From positions 1,426,001 through 1,490,000 of the forward strand of contig NZ_CP025227.1 of NCBI RefSeq assembly GCF_004010955.1: a DNA stretch of 64,000 nucleotides, in the 5' to 3' direction. How positions within the stretch are numbered: the first letter of the stretch is position 1; each line of letters starts with the position of its first letter. The stretch comes from Actinomyces wuliandei (GTDB taxonomy: Bacteria; Actinomycetota; Actinomycetes; Actinomycetales; Actinomycetaceae). Shown piece after piece: positions 33,575-41,440 of this stretch. The notes below the pieces were generated by a model. That model was not told where the DNA came from and ran no database searches. It saw only the letters and a program-made list of their open reading frames with translations. Position numbers and translations under genes: made by a program.

Positions 33575-34689
33575 GTGATGGCCTCTACGGGATCAATTCT
33601 TGTTACGACCCGTACTGAGGCAACGCCTCCCAGAACTGATACGACGACGAATGACACGGAGATGGAGGCGTCAAGCCATGGCGACAGAAGAAAGGGAACA
33701 GCACCGGGAAGCAGGGGAGAGGTGCCCAGGACCAGCACCAGCCCCAGGACCACGCCAGAAGCCGCGAGGAGTGCTGTCTGAACGACACCAGACCGGACCA
33801 GGTAGCCTGTCGGGACACCTCGGGCCTTGAGGATCCCCAGAGCGGGGCGCTTCTGGAGCGTGAGCACGTAGAGGAAGATTCCCAGGACTATCGAGGCTAC
33901 GACAACGAGGGAGCCGATCATCAAGGAGAAGGTCAGGATCTGAGCCGCGTATCCGGGCAGGGTCTGGACCAGCTCCTCGCTGGTCAGGCTGGTGATACCT
34001 GCCTCGGAGGCGGCTGCGTTCGCAGCAGGGTCCTGCGTCACGTCGGCAGTGAGAATAACGGCGCTGACAGCAGGGGAGAGGCCCGTGGGCGCGTGCTCCT
34101 GCAGGGAGGCAGCATCAACGGTGACCACGGGGGCGGCCTGAAAAGTCGTCCCTCGAGTCAGGCCGACCACGCTCCAGGTGTGCCGCGACCCCAGGAGATG
34201 GAAGGTGTCTCCGGTCGTCACGCCCTCGGCCTGGAGAGTCTCGTCGACCAAGACCTCAGTACCGGGATCGGCAATATCCCTGCCAGAGACAACCGTCGGT
34301 CTCAGTGGTCCGTCCAGGTCGACGCCGAAGGCGAAGACGTCAGTCTTGGGCCGTGCGTCCCCGCCGTCTTCGTTGTCCTCAAGGCTGGGCTGAGCCACGG
34401 CGGAGACCGCGACGAGCGAGGCGGCCTGCGCCCCGGCCTCCTCGGCCAGAGCTGAGGAGGCGGCAACCTGGGGGCTGGTCAGCCGTGAGGCTGAGATGTT
34501 CTCGTTGGAGGCCTCGGTGACCAGGATGGTGCCCGCGTCCCACCCGTCGACAACGGCCCTGTAGGAGTACGCCAGTCCCGAGGCAAGGGAGGCGAGGAAG
34601 AAGGTGAGGTAGGAGACCAGGGTGATCACGGCGACGATCAGCACAAAGCGGCCCGGCTCGTGGCGTATCTCACGAAGCGCAAGAAACAT
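33571..34689 (-). CDS. FtsX/MacB-type ABC permease
   Basis: This 372-residue protein has one N-terminal membrane helix (about 13-38), a large extracytoplasmic domain (40-250) and three C-terminal helices. FtsX-like signatures are visible in LTFSLMIGSLVVVASIVLGI and LTLQKRPALGILKARGVPTG. The ending TRIDPVEAIT is typical of the family. It pairs with the ATPase next door, as in DevCA/MacB-like exporters. A GAGGGAG ribosome binding site precedes ATG 34689. The substrate is unknown, and no periplasmic adaptor gene is next to it. Confidence 0.9.
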   Translation of the reverse strand: MFLALREIRHEPGRFVLIVAVITLVSYLTFFLASLASGLAYSYRAVVDGWDAGTILVTEASNENISASRLTSPQVAASSALAEEAGAQAASLVAVSAVAQPSLEDNEDGGDARPKTDVFAFGVDLDGPLRPTVVSGRDIADPGTEVLVDETLQAEGVTTGDTFHLLGSRHTWSVVGLTRGTTFQAAPVVTVDAASLQEHAPTGLSPAVSAVILTADVTQDPAANAAASEAGITSLTSEELVQTLPGYAAQILTFSLMIGSLVVVASIVLGIFLYVLTLQKRPALGILKARGVPTGYLVRSGVVQTALLAASGVVLGLVLVLGTSPLLPGAVPFLLSPWLDASISVSFVVVSVLGGVASVRVVTRIDPVEAIT

Positions 34690-34972
34690 CGTAGCTCCCT
34701 CTGGGCAGGTTGGCCTGACGCGATGGCAGGTGACAGCGGCGGCTCGGGCACACGAGCGGTCATCGCAGCGTCACAGCGGTAGGTACCGTGGACCACTCAT
34801 GCTAGTGCGGCCGTGCGAGCCACAGGTGCACGGCGGGTATCCGTTGGGCGTCCGTCAGGACACGACATCTGAGGGATGGACGCGGGGGACAGGACCTCGG
34901 CTCCGAAGATCCAAAAAAGGGTCAGACTCGGCGTCAACCGGAGTCACCCTGACTGTCAGGAAGGAGCGGTCA

Positions 34973-35010
34973 CCATTCCGATAATGACATAATGTACATT
35001 ATCGGAATGG
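34973..35010. promoter_or_regulatory. Perfect 14-bp inverted repeat with 10-nt spacer, operator-like
   Basis: CCATTCCGATAATG (34973-34986) and CATTATCGGAATGG (34997-35010) are exact complements. The AT-rich spacer contains part of a second small palindrome, AATGTACATT (34991-35000). This looks like a TetR/MarR-type operator. No regulator gene is adjacent, and the nearest downstream gene is the ABC permease, 284 bases to the left. Confidence 0.6.
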
Positions 35011-35373
35011 CGGGCGGGCAGGGGGGTGGGCTCAGAGAGCAGGCGCACGGACTCGTCTCGCCTGGGTGGGCACCCGCTGCCAAGCCACCCGCGCGCAGCA
35101 AGATGACGGCGAGGAAGTGACGGCCTTGCGTCTCTCTGAGCGGATGGTGCCGTGGCGTCGCTGCGAGGTCGAGACGCCCGGGGCAACTGGCACCAGGCCG
35201 TCATTGCCGAGAGCGAACAGAGAAGATTGCGGCAAGTATGTGCGATAGATCACTAGGTGCACGCGTTACGGTAGTCGTACAAAGTTATGTTATTTCAGTT
35301 CCGGTGTAACGTCAGTGGTGCGTCGGTGGGCTGGCAGAGGTCTTGCCCTGCCAGGTCCCGTAGCAGTCCCAAG

Positions 35374-35407
35374 CCTGTCATCACTCACCCCTGAGTGGGG
35401 TGACAGG
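35374..35407. other. Imperfect hairpin in the gene-free region
   Basis: CCTGTCA (35374-35380) pairs with TGACAGG (35401-35407), with further partial pairing inside. It may be a terminator or leader structure. Confidence 0.45.
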
Positions 35408-35487
35408 AAGGCGGGTTGAGTTGGACAGGCGATCTGCCTCACGCGGCCACGCCAGGTGGCCAGGGCTGTCTGGGGTGTCTTTTACGG

Positions 35488-35511
35488 CCAGGTAGCCGCG
35501 CGGCTACCTGG
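35488..35511. other. 24-bp perfect palindrome upstream of the MBL gene
   Basis: CCAGGTAGCCGC is followed at once by its exact reverse complement. It lies about 100 bases before the MBL start codon, so it could act in the leader or as a protein-binding site. Confidence 0.6.
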
Positions 35512-35614
35512 GACTGTGCGCTCTGTTGCCCTTGTGACCAAGAACGGACAGGTTCCAGGACCCCTGCGGCAGCCTCTGACGTCTGGCACCGGCCAGCCAG
35601 AAAAGAGGCCTCGG

Positions 35615-36559
35615 ATGCTTTCCAGCACTACGTCTAGTATTTCGCCCTTTGGCAGGTCGTCAGCTACGTCTACGTCGGCCACCTCCCTCACCGTCCTGCA
35701 GACGGGCTCGGTCATCGTTGACGAGGCCCTCCCGTACCACCGCGACAGCGACAGTCCTCTCGCCTGGGCACACGTTGGTCGGGGCCGCAACCATCTGGTC
35801 GAGATCCCGGTGTCCTGCTACCTTGTCGAGGGACCCCACGGCCTTGTCCTTGTCGATGCGGGGTTCAGCATCCGCAACCGGACGCTGCTGGGCCAGATTG
35901 CCAATATCCGTTTTCAGCGTACCGTGACCAGGATACTCCTGCCGAGCGGTGCGGCCATCCACGAGCAGCTGGAGGAACGTGGCATCCGTCCGCAGGACCT
36001 GGACCTCGTAGTCATGAGCCACCTCCACTGCGACCATGTTGACGGCGTGACCCACCTCAGGGAGGCACCGCGCATCCTCGTGTCCGCACCCGAGTGGAAG
36101 GCGGGCAACACGGACCCCTTCCACTACCACCGCCACGAGTGGAGGGACGCGCGGATCGACACGTTCTCCTGGAACACTGTCGTCGGCCCCTTCGGGGCAG
36201 GATACGACATCTTCGGTGACGCAAGTCTCGTCATGGTGGCTCTGCCCGGGCATTCCCGGGGAATGTGCGCCACTGTCGTGCGGTCCCAGGACCAGCAGGT
36301 TGACGCCGGTCCCGAGACATGGGCCAGCGGTGCTGACGCCCCGGGAGCCTACGATCCCCGCAAGTTCGTGCTCCTGGCCGCCGACGCCAGTTACGGGCAG
36401 GCCTCCTACGCGGAGGGGCTGCGTCCCAGTGTCGTCGTCAGTGCCGACCAGGCGCAGCGCTCTCTCGACTGGGTGCGCTCCGTCAGGAAGGACCCGCGCT
36501 GCCTGGGCGTTCTCGCCAACCACGACCCCGATGTCCTTCCGGGGACCTGGCACCTCTAG
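35615..36559 (+). CDS. MBL-fold hydrolase, AHL-lactonase-like
   Basis: This 314-residue metallo-beta-lactamase-fold enzyme has the metal motif SHLHCDHVDG (HxHxDH) near 130-139, the third-ligand His in LPGHSRGMC, the bridging Asp in LLAADASYGQ and a late His in VLANHDPDVLPG. This pattern (with YLVEGPHGLVLVDAG near the start) is closest to AiiA/AttM-type lactonases. The natural substrate may be an N-acyl homoserine lactone or another lactone or ester. ATG 35615 has GAGG 8 nt upstream; the longer frame from 35456 is unconserved and crosses a palindrome. Confidence 0.82.
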   Translation: MLSSTTSSISPFGRSSATSTSATSLTVLQTGSVIVDEALPYHRDSDSPLAWAHVGRGRNHLVEIPVSCYLVEGPHGLVLVDAGFSIRNRTLLGQIANIRFQRTVTRILLPSGAAIHEQLEERGIRPQDLDLVVMSHLHCDHVDGVTHLREAPRILVSAPEWKAGNTDPFHYHRHEWRDARIDTFSWNTVVGPFGAGYDIFGDASLVMVALPGHSRGMCATVVRSQDQQVDAGPETWASGADAPGAYDPRKFVLLAADASYGQASYAEGLRPSVVVSADQAQRSLDWVRSVRKDPRCLGVLANHDPDVLPGTWHL

Positions 36560-36633
36560 CACGGAGCCTGCACACCGTCCGCACCTGGCCAGCCACAGAT
36601 GTGGACCGTAGCCCTGGGGCAGTTGTCGCCAGA

Positions 36634-36669
36634 CTCCTCAGCCGTGTCCCTCTCCTCAGCCGTGTCCCT
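36634..36669 (+). repeat. 18-bp perfect tandem duplication upstream of the GNAT gene
   Basis: CTCCTCAGCCGTGTCCCT occurs at 36634-36651 and again at 36652-36669. It ends 21 bases before the -10 box of the next gene, at the -35 region. Confidence 0.9.
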
Positions 36670-36690
36670 GGAGCAGGCAGGAGCAGGTCC

Positions 36691-36696
36691 TAGAGT
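36691..36696 (+). promoter_or_regulatory. -10 box of the GNAT gene (leaderless arrangement)
   Basis: TAGAGT lies 7 nt before GTG 36704, with no Shine-Dalgarno between. Confidence 0.5.
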
Positions 36697-36703
36697 GGGC
36701 GCC

Positions 36704-37249
36704 GTGACTCAGCCTGTCCGTATCCGCTCCGCCGTCATGTCAGACTCCCCCGCTGTGCGCGAGATCCGCAATCGCGCCGTCCGGGAGTCACTGGCTATCT
36801 GGACCAGCCGTGAGCAGACACCGGAGGAGGCTGCTGCCTGGCTGGAACCGCAGGTTGCACGAGGTACCGCTCTTGTCGCCGTCGAGGACACGGACAGTGA
36901 CTCGCAGGTCCTCGGGTTTGCCGTCGCCACGCCGTGGCGCAGCTATGAGGGCTATGCGCGCACGGTGGAGGACTCGGTCTACCTCTCCCCCGCCGCCCAG
37001 GGCCACGGCACGGGCGGTCGGCTTCTGGACGCGCTCGTCACGGCCTGTCAACGAGCGGGCGACCGGACCATAGTGGCAGCCATTGAGGCAGGAAACACTG
37101 TCTCTGTGCGAATGCACCAGCGCCACGGCTTTACCGTCGTCGGCACCATCCCCCAGGCTGGCGAGAAGCTCGGTCAGGTCCTGGACCTGACCCTCATGAG
37201 CCGCCAGCTACTTCCGGGGGCGGCCTCCGCTGCGGCTGGGCACCCCTAG
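36704..37249 (+). CDS. GNAT-family N-acetyltransferase, phosphinothricin-acetyltransferase-like
   Basis: This 181-residue protein opens with the Pat-like pattern IRSAVMSDSPAVREIRNRAV and SLAIWTSREQTPEEAAAWLE. The acetyl-CoA binding motif A is VYLSPAAQGHGTGGRLLDAL, and the C-terminal IEAGNTVSVRMHQRHGFTVVG is also typical. The subfamily includes phosphinothricin and methionine sulfoximine acetyltransferases, but the real substrate is unknown. GTG 36704 is preferred because an upstream frame lacks conservation and a -10 box sits 7 nt before it. It converges on pfkA. Confidence 0.85.
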   Translation: MTQPVRIRSAVMSDSPAVREIRNRAVRESLAIWTSREQTPEEAAAWLEPQVARGTALVAVEDTDSDSQVLGFAVATPWRSYEGYARTVEDSVYLSPAAQGHGTGGRLLDALVTACQRAGDRTIVAAIEAGNTVSVRMHQRHGFTVVGTIPQAGEKLGQVLDLTLMSRQLLPGAASAAAGHP

Positions 37250-37256
37250 TCCCCAG

Positions 37257-38378
37257 CTAGTCCCCCAGTGCCGTCCCGACGGCGCGGGCAGCCTGGATCC
37301 ACTCGTGGTCGGCAGGCACATACTTGACGTGTCCGGCAACGTCCTTGAGTGGGACCAGGGCGGTGCCCTGCCCCCGGTCGGCGACCATGACCCCATAGCT
37401 GCCCTCGGCGATGGCACTGGCAGCGGCGACGCCCAGGCGAGTTCCCAGCATACGGTCCGCCCCGCAGGGCGACCCGCCTCGCTGCACGTAGCCCAGGATG
37501 GACACTCTGGCCTCCAGACCAGTGGCTGCCTCCAGCTGCTCAGCCAGGGTGAAGGTGTTGGCCCGGTGCGAGGCCTCCAGGGCCTTGACCCCGCGCTTGG
37601 CCACGGCCTTGCTCTCCGGTGAGGAGGCGTCCTTGACCAGCGCACGAGCGTGCTCCAGCTCCTGGTGGTCCGCCAGGCTCAGGGCGCCCTCGGCCACCGC
37701 CACGACTGAGAAGGTGGAGCCGTGTGCCCTGCGTCGTTCGATCTTGCTGGCGATGGCCTCCACCGAGTAGGGGATCTCGGGCAGCAGGATGACGTCGGCA
37801 CCTCCGGCTATGCCGGCGCCTAGCGCCAGCCACCCGGCACGGTGGCCCATGATCTCGGTGAGGATGATTCGGTGGTGGGAGTGGGCGGTGGAGTGGAGAC
37901 GGTCCACCGCCTCGGTGGCGATCTCCAGGGCCGTGGCGAATCCGAAGGACGTGTCGGTGTGGACGATGTCGTTGTCAATGGTCTTGGGCAGGTGGACGAC
38001 GTTGAGGCCCGCGTCCATGAGCCTGCGTGCGTTCTTGGCGGTGCCGCCCCCTCCCAGGCAGACCAGGGCGTCAAGCTGGTCCTTCTCGTAGTTCTCGACG
38101 ATGGTGGGCACCATGTCCCGGACCTCGCCGTCAACCAGCATACGGTGCACCTTGTCCCGACTGGTCCCCAGCATGGTGCCGCCAGTCGTGAGGATGCCTG
38201 ACAGTGCCGAGGAGTCCAGGCTGGTGAAGCGGTTCTCCGCGAGTCCCCGCATCCCGTCACGGAAGCCGATCAGCTCCCACCCGTGCTCCTGGATGGCGGC
38301 CTTGCCGAGTCCCCGAATCGCCGCGTTGAGGCCGGGGGCGTCCCCACCCGCTGTCAGGATGCCGATGCGCTTGGTCAT
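37257..38378 (-). CDS. pfkA: 6-phosphofructokinase, group III-like
   Basis: This 373-residue enzyme phosphorylates fructose-6-phosphate to the 1,6-bisphosphate. It has the phosphate-donor motif [13 protein letters not shown] near 11-23, [10 protein letters not shown] near 108-117, catalytic PKTIDND 131-137, [10 protein letters not shown], and [10 protein letters not shown] near the C-terminus. At the two donor-selective positions, in E. coli numbering, it has Gly104 (GGGG, with Asp103 replaced by Gly) and Lys124 (PKTIDND). This Gly/Lys combination occurs in group III enzymes of actinomycetes that use ATP. A Lys here is otherwise typical of pyrophosphate enzymes. So ATP is likely but pyrophosphate should be tested. 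The ATG has a -10-like CATACT (plus-strand 38385-38390) 6 nt upstream. Confidence 0.93.
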   Translation of the reverse strand: MTKRIGILTAGGDAPGLNAAIRGLGKAAIQEHGWELIGFRDGMRGLAENRFTSLDSSALSGILTTGGTMLGTSRDKVHRMLVDGEVRDMVPTIVENYEKDQLDALVCLGGGGTAKNARRLMDAGLNVVHLPKTIDNDIVHTDTSFGFATALEIATEAVDRLHSTAHSHHRIILTEIMGHRAGWLALGAGIAGGADVILLPEIPYSVEAIASKIERRRAHGSTFSVVAVAEGALSLADHQELEHARALVKDASSPESKAVAKRGVKALEASHRANTFTLAEQLEAATGLEARVSILGYVQRGGSPCGADRMLGTRLGVAAASAIAEGSYGVMVADRGQGTALVPLKDVAGHVKYVPADHEWIQAARAVGTALGD

Positions 38379-38384
38379 GGGCCA

Positions 38385-38390
38385 AGTATG
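38385..38390 (-). promoter_or_regulatory. -10-like box of pfkA (leaderless arrangement)
   Basis: CATACT on the minus strand lies 6 nt before ATG 38378. It is weaker than the other examples at its first base. Confidence 0.4.
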
Positions 38391-38585
38391 CCGTGGTTCC
38401 GCTCCGCTGCGCAGTCACCGGCACGGTGCCCCGGCGTGACCTGTCGGGGCCGCTCCGGTAGGATCGACAGGGTCATCCGTCGGGGACCCAGGTCAGACGG
38501 CGTCGGGAACAATCCCGGGCACCTCCCTGTTGACGTCTCTGTGCCTGTGGGCCAAGGCACGGCAGCGGCGAGAGGAAGGCAGCAC

Positions 38586-38942
38586 ATGGCAGACCGAGCA
38601 CTACGAGGTATGACCATTGGCGCGAAGTCGATGGAGTCGGAGGACGGCGTCGAGTTCGCTGAGCGGATGATGGTCAGGTATGAGTGTCCAGTCGCTCACG
38701 TCACCACGATTCCTATGTCCACTGAGGCAGAGGTGCCTGCCTCCTGGGAGTGCCCGGAGTGCGGCAGGCCAGCGGCCCGGCGCGGGGAGGATGAGGAGTC
38801 TGACGCTGAGGACCCTCGCAAGACCCCGCGTACGCACTGGGACATGCTGCTGGAGCGACGGGGGGTGGAGGAGCTCCAGGCCCTGCTGGACGAGCGCCTG
38901 GAGATGCTGCGCAGCGGTGAGGTCTACCGCGAGCGGCTGTAA
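38586..38942 (+). CDS. rbpA: RNA polymerase-binding protein RbpA
   Basis: This 118-residue actinobacterial transcription factor binds RNA polymerase and the principal sigma factor and stabilises open complexes. Landmarks are the N-terminal tail ADRALRGMTIGAKSMESEDG, the core domain with Cys34, Cys56 and Cys59 (WECPECGRPA) and the C-terminal sigma-interaction helix RTHWDMLLERRGVEELQALLDERLEMLR split around the linker. ATG 38586 is preceded by GAGGAAGG about 8 nt away. Its last 19 bases overlap the convergent glycosyltransferase gene. Confidence 0.95.
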   Translation: MADRALRGMTIGAKSMESEDGVEFAERMMVRYECPVAHVTTIPMSTEAEVPASWECPECGRPAARRGEDEESDAEDPRKTPRTHWDMLLERRGVEELQALLDERLEMLRSGEVYRERL

Positions 38943-39706
38943 CGAGCTGCTCTCACTGCTTTCACCGTCCTGCCCATGGTCTCGCGCAGCTGCCTGCCAC
39001 GCCTGGCCAGGCCCCAGCGTGTGACCAGCGCCAGCTCCTCGGTGAGGATACCTCTCGACAGCTTGGACTGTCCTGCCTGCCGCTCCACAAAGGTGATAGG
39101 CATCTCGACGATGCGGCCTCCGACCTCGTCAACGATCTTGGTCATGTTGACCTGGAAGCCATAGCCCAGGGCCTCGACCCCTCCCAGCTCCACCTTCTGG
39201 AGGAAGGAGGCACGGTAGACCCGGAACCCTGCTGTCGCGTCCTTGACGCGCATGCCCAGCATGGCGCTGATGTAGAGGTTGCCGGCGCGAGAGAGCACTA
39301 CCCGCCTCGTGTCCCAGCCTTGGGTGGCCCCACCGGAGACCCAGCGCGAGCCGATCACCAGGTCTGGCTCGTCGGCCATCTGCGCCCTTTGGACAAGAAG
39401 TGCCAGGTCCTGTGCCCTGTGGGAGCCGTCGGCGTCCATCTCGACCAGCAGCTCGTAGCCAGAGGCCAGTGCCCAGGAGAAGCCGGCCAGGTAGGCGGGT
39501 CCCAGGCCGTTCTTGCCCGAGCGGTGCAGGACGTGGACGTGGTCGTCAGTCTGGGCGCAGTCGTCGGCGTAGTCGCCGGTACCGTCCGGAGAGCCGTCGT
39601 CAACGACAAGAACGTGCGCCTGGGGGACGTGCTGCCGGACTCCCTCCAGCGTGGTCGGCAGGGAGTCGATCTCGTTGTAGGTGGGAATGATGACAAGTGT
39701 CAGCAC
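38924..39706 (-). CDS. ppm1: Polyprenol-phosphate mannosyltransferase-like GT2 enzyme
   Basis: This 260-residue GT2 glycosyltransferase resembles dolichol/polyprenol-phosphate-mannose synthases. It has LVIIPTYNEIDSLPTTL near 4-20, VVDDGSPDGTG near 34-44, the metal-binding MDADGSHRAQDL near 90-101 and GSRWVSGGATQGW near 137-149. The later GYGFQVNMTKIVDEVGGRIV and FVERQAGQSKLS are typical. It would transfer mannose from GDP-mannose to polyprenol phosphate for glycan and glycoprotein assembly. In mycobacteria ppm1 is fused to lnt; here the lnt gene lies immediately upstream on the same strand, 78 bases away. Its 3' end overlaps rbpA by 19 bases. Confidence 0.9.
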   Translation of the reverse strand: MLTLVIIPTYNEIDSLPTTLEGVRQHVPQAHVLVVDDGSPDGTGDYADDCAQTDDHVHVLHRSGKNGLGPAYLAGFSWALASGYELLVEMDADGSHRAQDLALLVQRAQMADEPDLVIGSRWVSGGATQGWDTRRVVLSRAGNLYISAMLGMRVKDATAGFRVYRASFLQKVELGGVEALGYGFQVNMTKIVDEVGGRIVEMPITFVERQAGQSKLSRGILTEELALVTRWGLARRGRQLRETMGRTVKAVRAARYSRSR

Positions 39707-39784
39707 GAAGTGTCTCCAGAACGGCGCGTGGCTTGCAGGGCTGTGACGCAGGGTACGGAAGCAGCCCGGTCGGCAGCCGGGGTC

Positions 39785-41440
39785 TTACGAGCCCGGCCGT
39801 GGCACTGCCACCCGGTGGCGCGCCGCCTCCACCATACCCGCTAGGACCAGGATCGCCGACAGGCCGAGCACGCCACGCGCGGGCCAGTCACCGAGCCGGT
39901 CCGCGACAGTCAGTGAGCCGCGCAGTCCGACGTCTGCCACGAGGCTCGCCTGGGTGTACGGCTCAGTGACCTGCTGTACCACCCCGTCGGGAGCGATAAC
40001 CGCCGTGTATCCCACGGTGGAGACCTGGACCAGGCTGCGCCCGTGGACGACCGCCTGGACCCGTCCCTGGGCGAGCTGCTGGGCCGCCTCGCCCGAGTGC
40101 AGGAAGGAGGCGTTGTTCGTGGGGATAATGATGGCCTGGCCGCCCTGGAGCACTCCGGAGCGCAGCGTGTCGTCGTAGGCGACCTCGAAGCAGATACCCA
40201 TGGCCAGGGTGACCTCGCGGTCCTGGGCAGCGGCTGGCACCGTGAGGGTGTGGGGTCCGGTGCCAGGCAGCAGGTCAACGCTGACGCGGTCAACCTGGGT
40301 CGTCACCTGCCGCACCAGGTCACGGGCCGGGACGTACTCCCCGAAGGGGACAGGACGGTGCTTGCGGTAGTAGTCTCCGGCACCCTCCCCGGCGGTCCAG
40401 ACGAGGACGTCGTTGTAGCGGACGCCGTCCTCATAGGGGACAGCCCCCAGGAGAAGGGGCGTACCGACGGCACGCGCCGCGTCGTCGACGACGACGGCGC
40501 TGGCAGCGTGGGAGCGGGGGTCCAGGTCGGCTGCGTTCTCCGGCCAGACGACCAGGTCGAGGGTGCCGGTGCCCGAGTCGGCTGCAAGCCGGTGCGTGGC
40601 CTCGGCATGGTTCGTGGTCACCTCCAGGGCGTGGGCGAAGGCGTCCTCAAAGTTCTCAGCCACGTTGCCCTGGACGGCACCGATGCGGACACTGCCCTCG
40701 TCCCGGGCCTGCAGCGTGGAGGAGGCCCAGGAGGCAGCAGCGCCGGGCGCCAGGACCAGCACCATGGCACCAGCAGCGCCAGCGAGTGCTGGAAGAGGGC
40801 GTGCGTGCCTGAGCCCGCCCAGGGCCTCAGCCCCGCAGGCACCGGCGGCGGCGGCCAGGAGGCTCAGGCCCAGGCTGCCGCCGTAGGCGGCTGTCGGCAG
40901 CATCGGCGCGTCTGCCATGGCAAAGGCCAGCCGACCGAAGGGGAACCCTCCCAGTGGCCAGGAGGACCGCAGCTCCTCCGCCCCCGCCCACAGGAGGGTA
41001 AAGACCACTATGCGGACCACCGCGCGCGCGGCGCCGGACGGGAGCCGACGGCCTCGGGCGGGTGAGCGAGTCCGGTCCGAGGCCGTCCCACCAGTGTCGT
41101 CCAGGATCGGTAGGCGGCTGACCGTGGCCCAGACACTGCCCAGAAGCGCCAGGTAGAGGGCCTCGAAGGAGACAAGAGCCCCCCAGCCCACGGGATTGCC
41201 CATGGCTACGGCGGTAAAATGCAGCAGCGGTGTGAAGAAGCCCACTCCGTAGGCCAGTCCGAGCCCGGCGCCTGCCCAGGCACCTCGTCCCCGGGTCAGG
41301 ATCATGAGGCCGCCGGGACCCGCGACGGCAGCGGGCCACAGCCCCAGCGGAGGGAAGCCTGTCCAGGTGAGCACCCCTGCAGCCGTGGCCAGGAGCACCG
41401 GGAGCAGGCTCCTGACGTGCTGGGCTACACGCCGGACCAT
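39785..41440 (-). CDS. lnt: Apolipoprotein N-acyltransferase
   Basis: This 551-residue membrane enzyme adds the N-terminal acyl chain to lipoproteins. About six to seven N-terminal helices carry the nitrilase-like domain from about residue 260. The catalytic triad can be placed as Glu301 (WPENAAD), Lys360 (YYRKHRPVPFGEY) and Cys417 (GICFEVAYDD). ATG 41440 lies inside the end of the upstream helicase gene (16-nt overlap), implying coupled translation. A longer frame to 41485 only extends further into the helicase. A substrate for the pathway, the RibY-type lipoprotein, is encoded near 52 kb. Confidence 0.92.
   Translation of the reverse strand: MVRRVAQHVRSLLPVLLATAAGVLTWTGFPPLGLWPAAVAGPGGLMILTRGRGAWAGAGLGLAYGVGFFTPLLHFTAVAMGNPVGWGALVSFEALYLALLGSVWATVSRLPILDDTGGTASDRTRSPARGRRLPSGAARAVVRIVVFTLLWAGAEELRSSWPLGGFPFGRLAFAMADAPMLPTAAYGGSLGLSLLAAAAGACGAEALGGLRHARPLPALAGAAGAMVLVLAPGAAASWASSTLQARDEGSVRIGAVQGNVAENFEDAFAHALEVTTNHAEATHRLAADSGTGTLDLVVWPENAADLDPRSHAASAVVVDDAARAVGTPLLLGAVPYEDGVRYNDVLVWTAGEGAGDYYRKHRPVPFGEYVPARDLVRQVTTQVDRVSVDLLPGTGPHTLTVPAAAQDREVTLAMGICFEVAYDDTLRSGVLQGGQAIIIPTNNASFLHSGEAAQQLAQGRVQAVVHGRSLVQVSTVGYTAVIAPDGVVQQVTEPYTQASLVADVGLRGSLTVADRLGDWPARGVLGLSAILVLAGMVEAARHRVAVPRPGS

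Larger units (their letters stand above)
34690..35614. other. Gene-free region of about 0.9 kb with prominent dyads
   Basis: No convincing coding sequence was found on either strand. It contains the 14-bp dyad at 34973-35010, an AT-rich promoter-like patch near 35225-35310, an imperfect hairpin (35374-35407) and a 24-bp palindrome (35488-35511) before the MBL gene. Confidence 0.65.

Noticed and set aside
35066..35248. Short open frames in the gene-free region as a lost regulator gene
   Set aside because: No helix-turn-helix pattern or other family motif was found in any frame.
35456..35614. Upstream extension of the MBL-fold gene
   Set aside because: The 53 extra residues are unconserved and encoded across a perfect palindrome; a ribosome binding site precedes ATG 35615.
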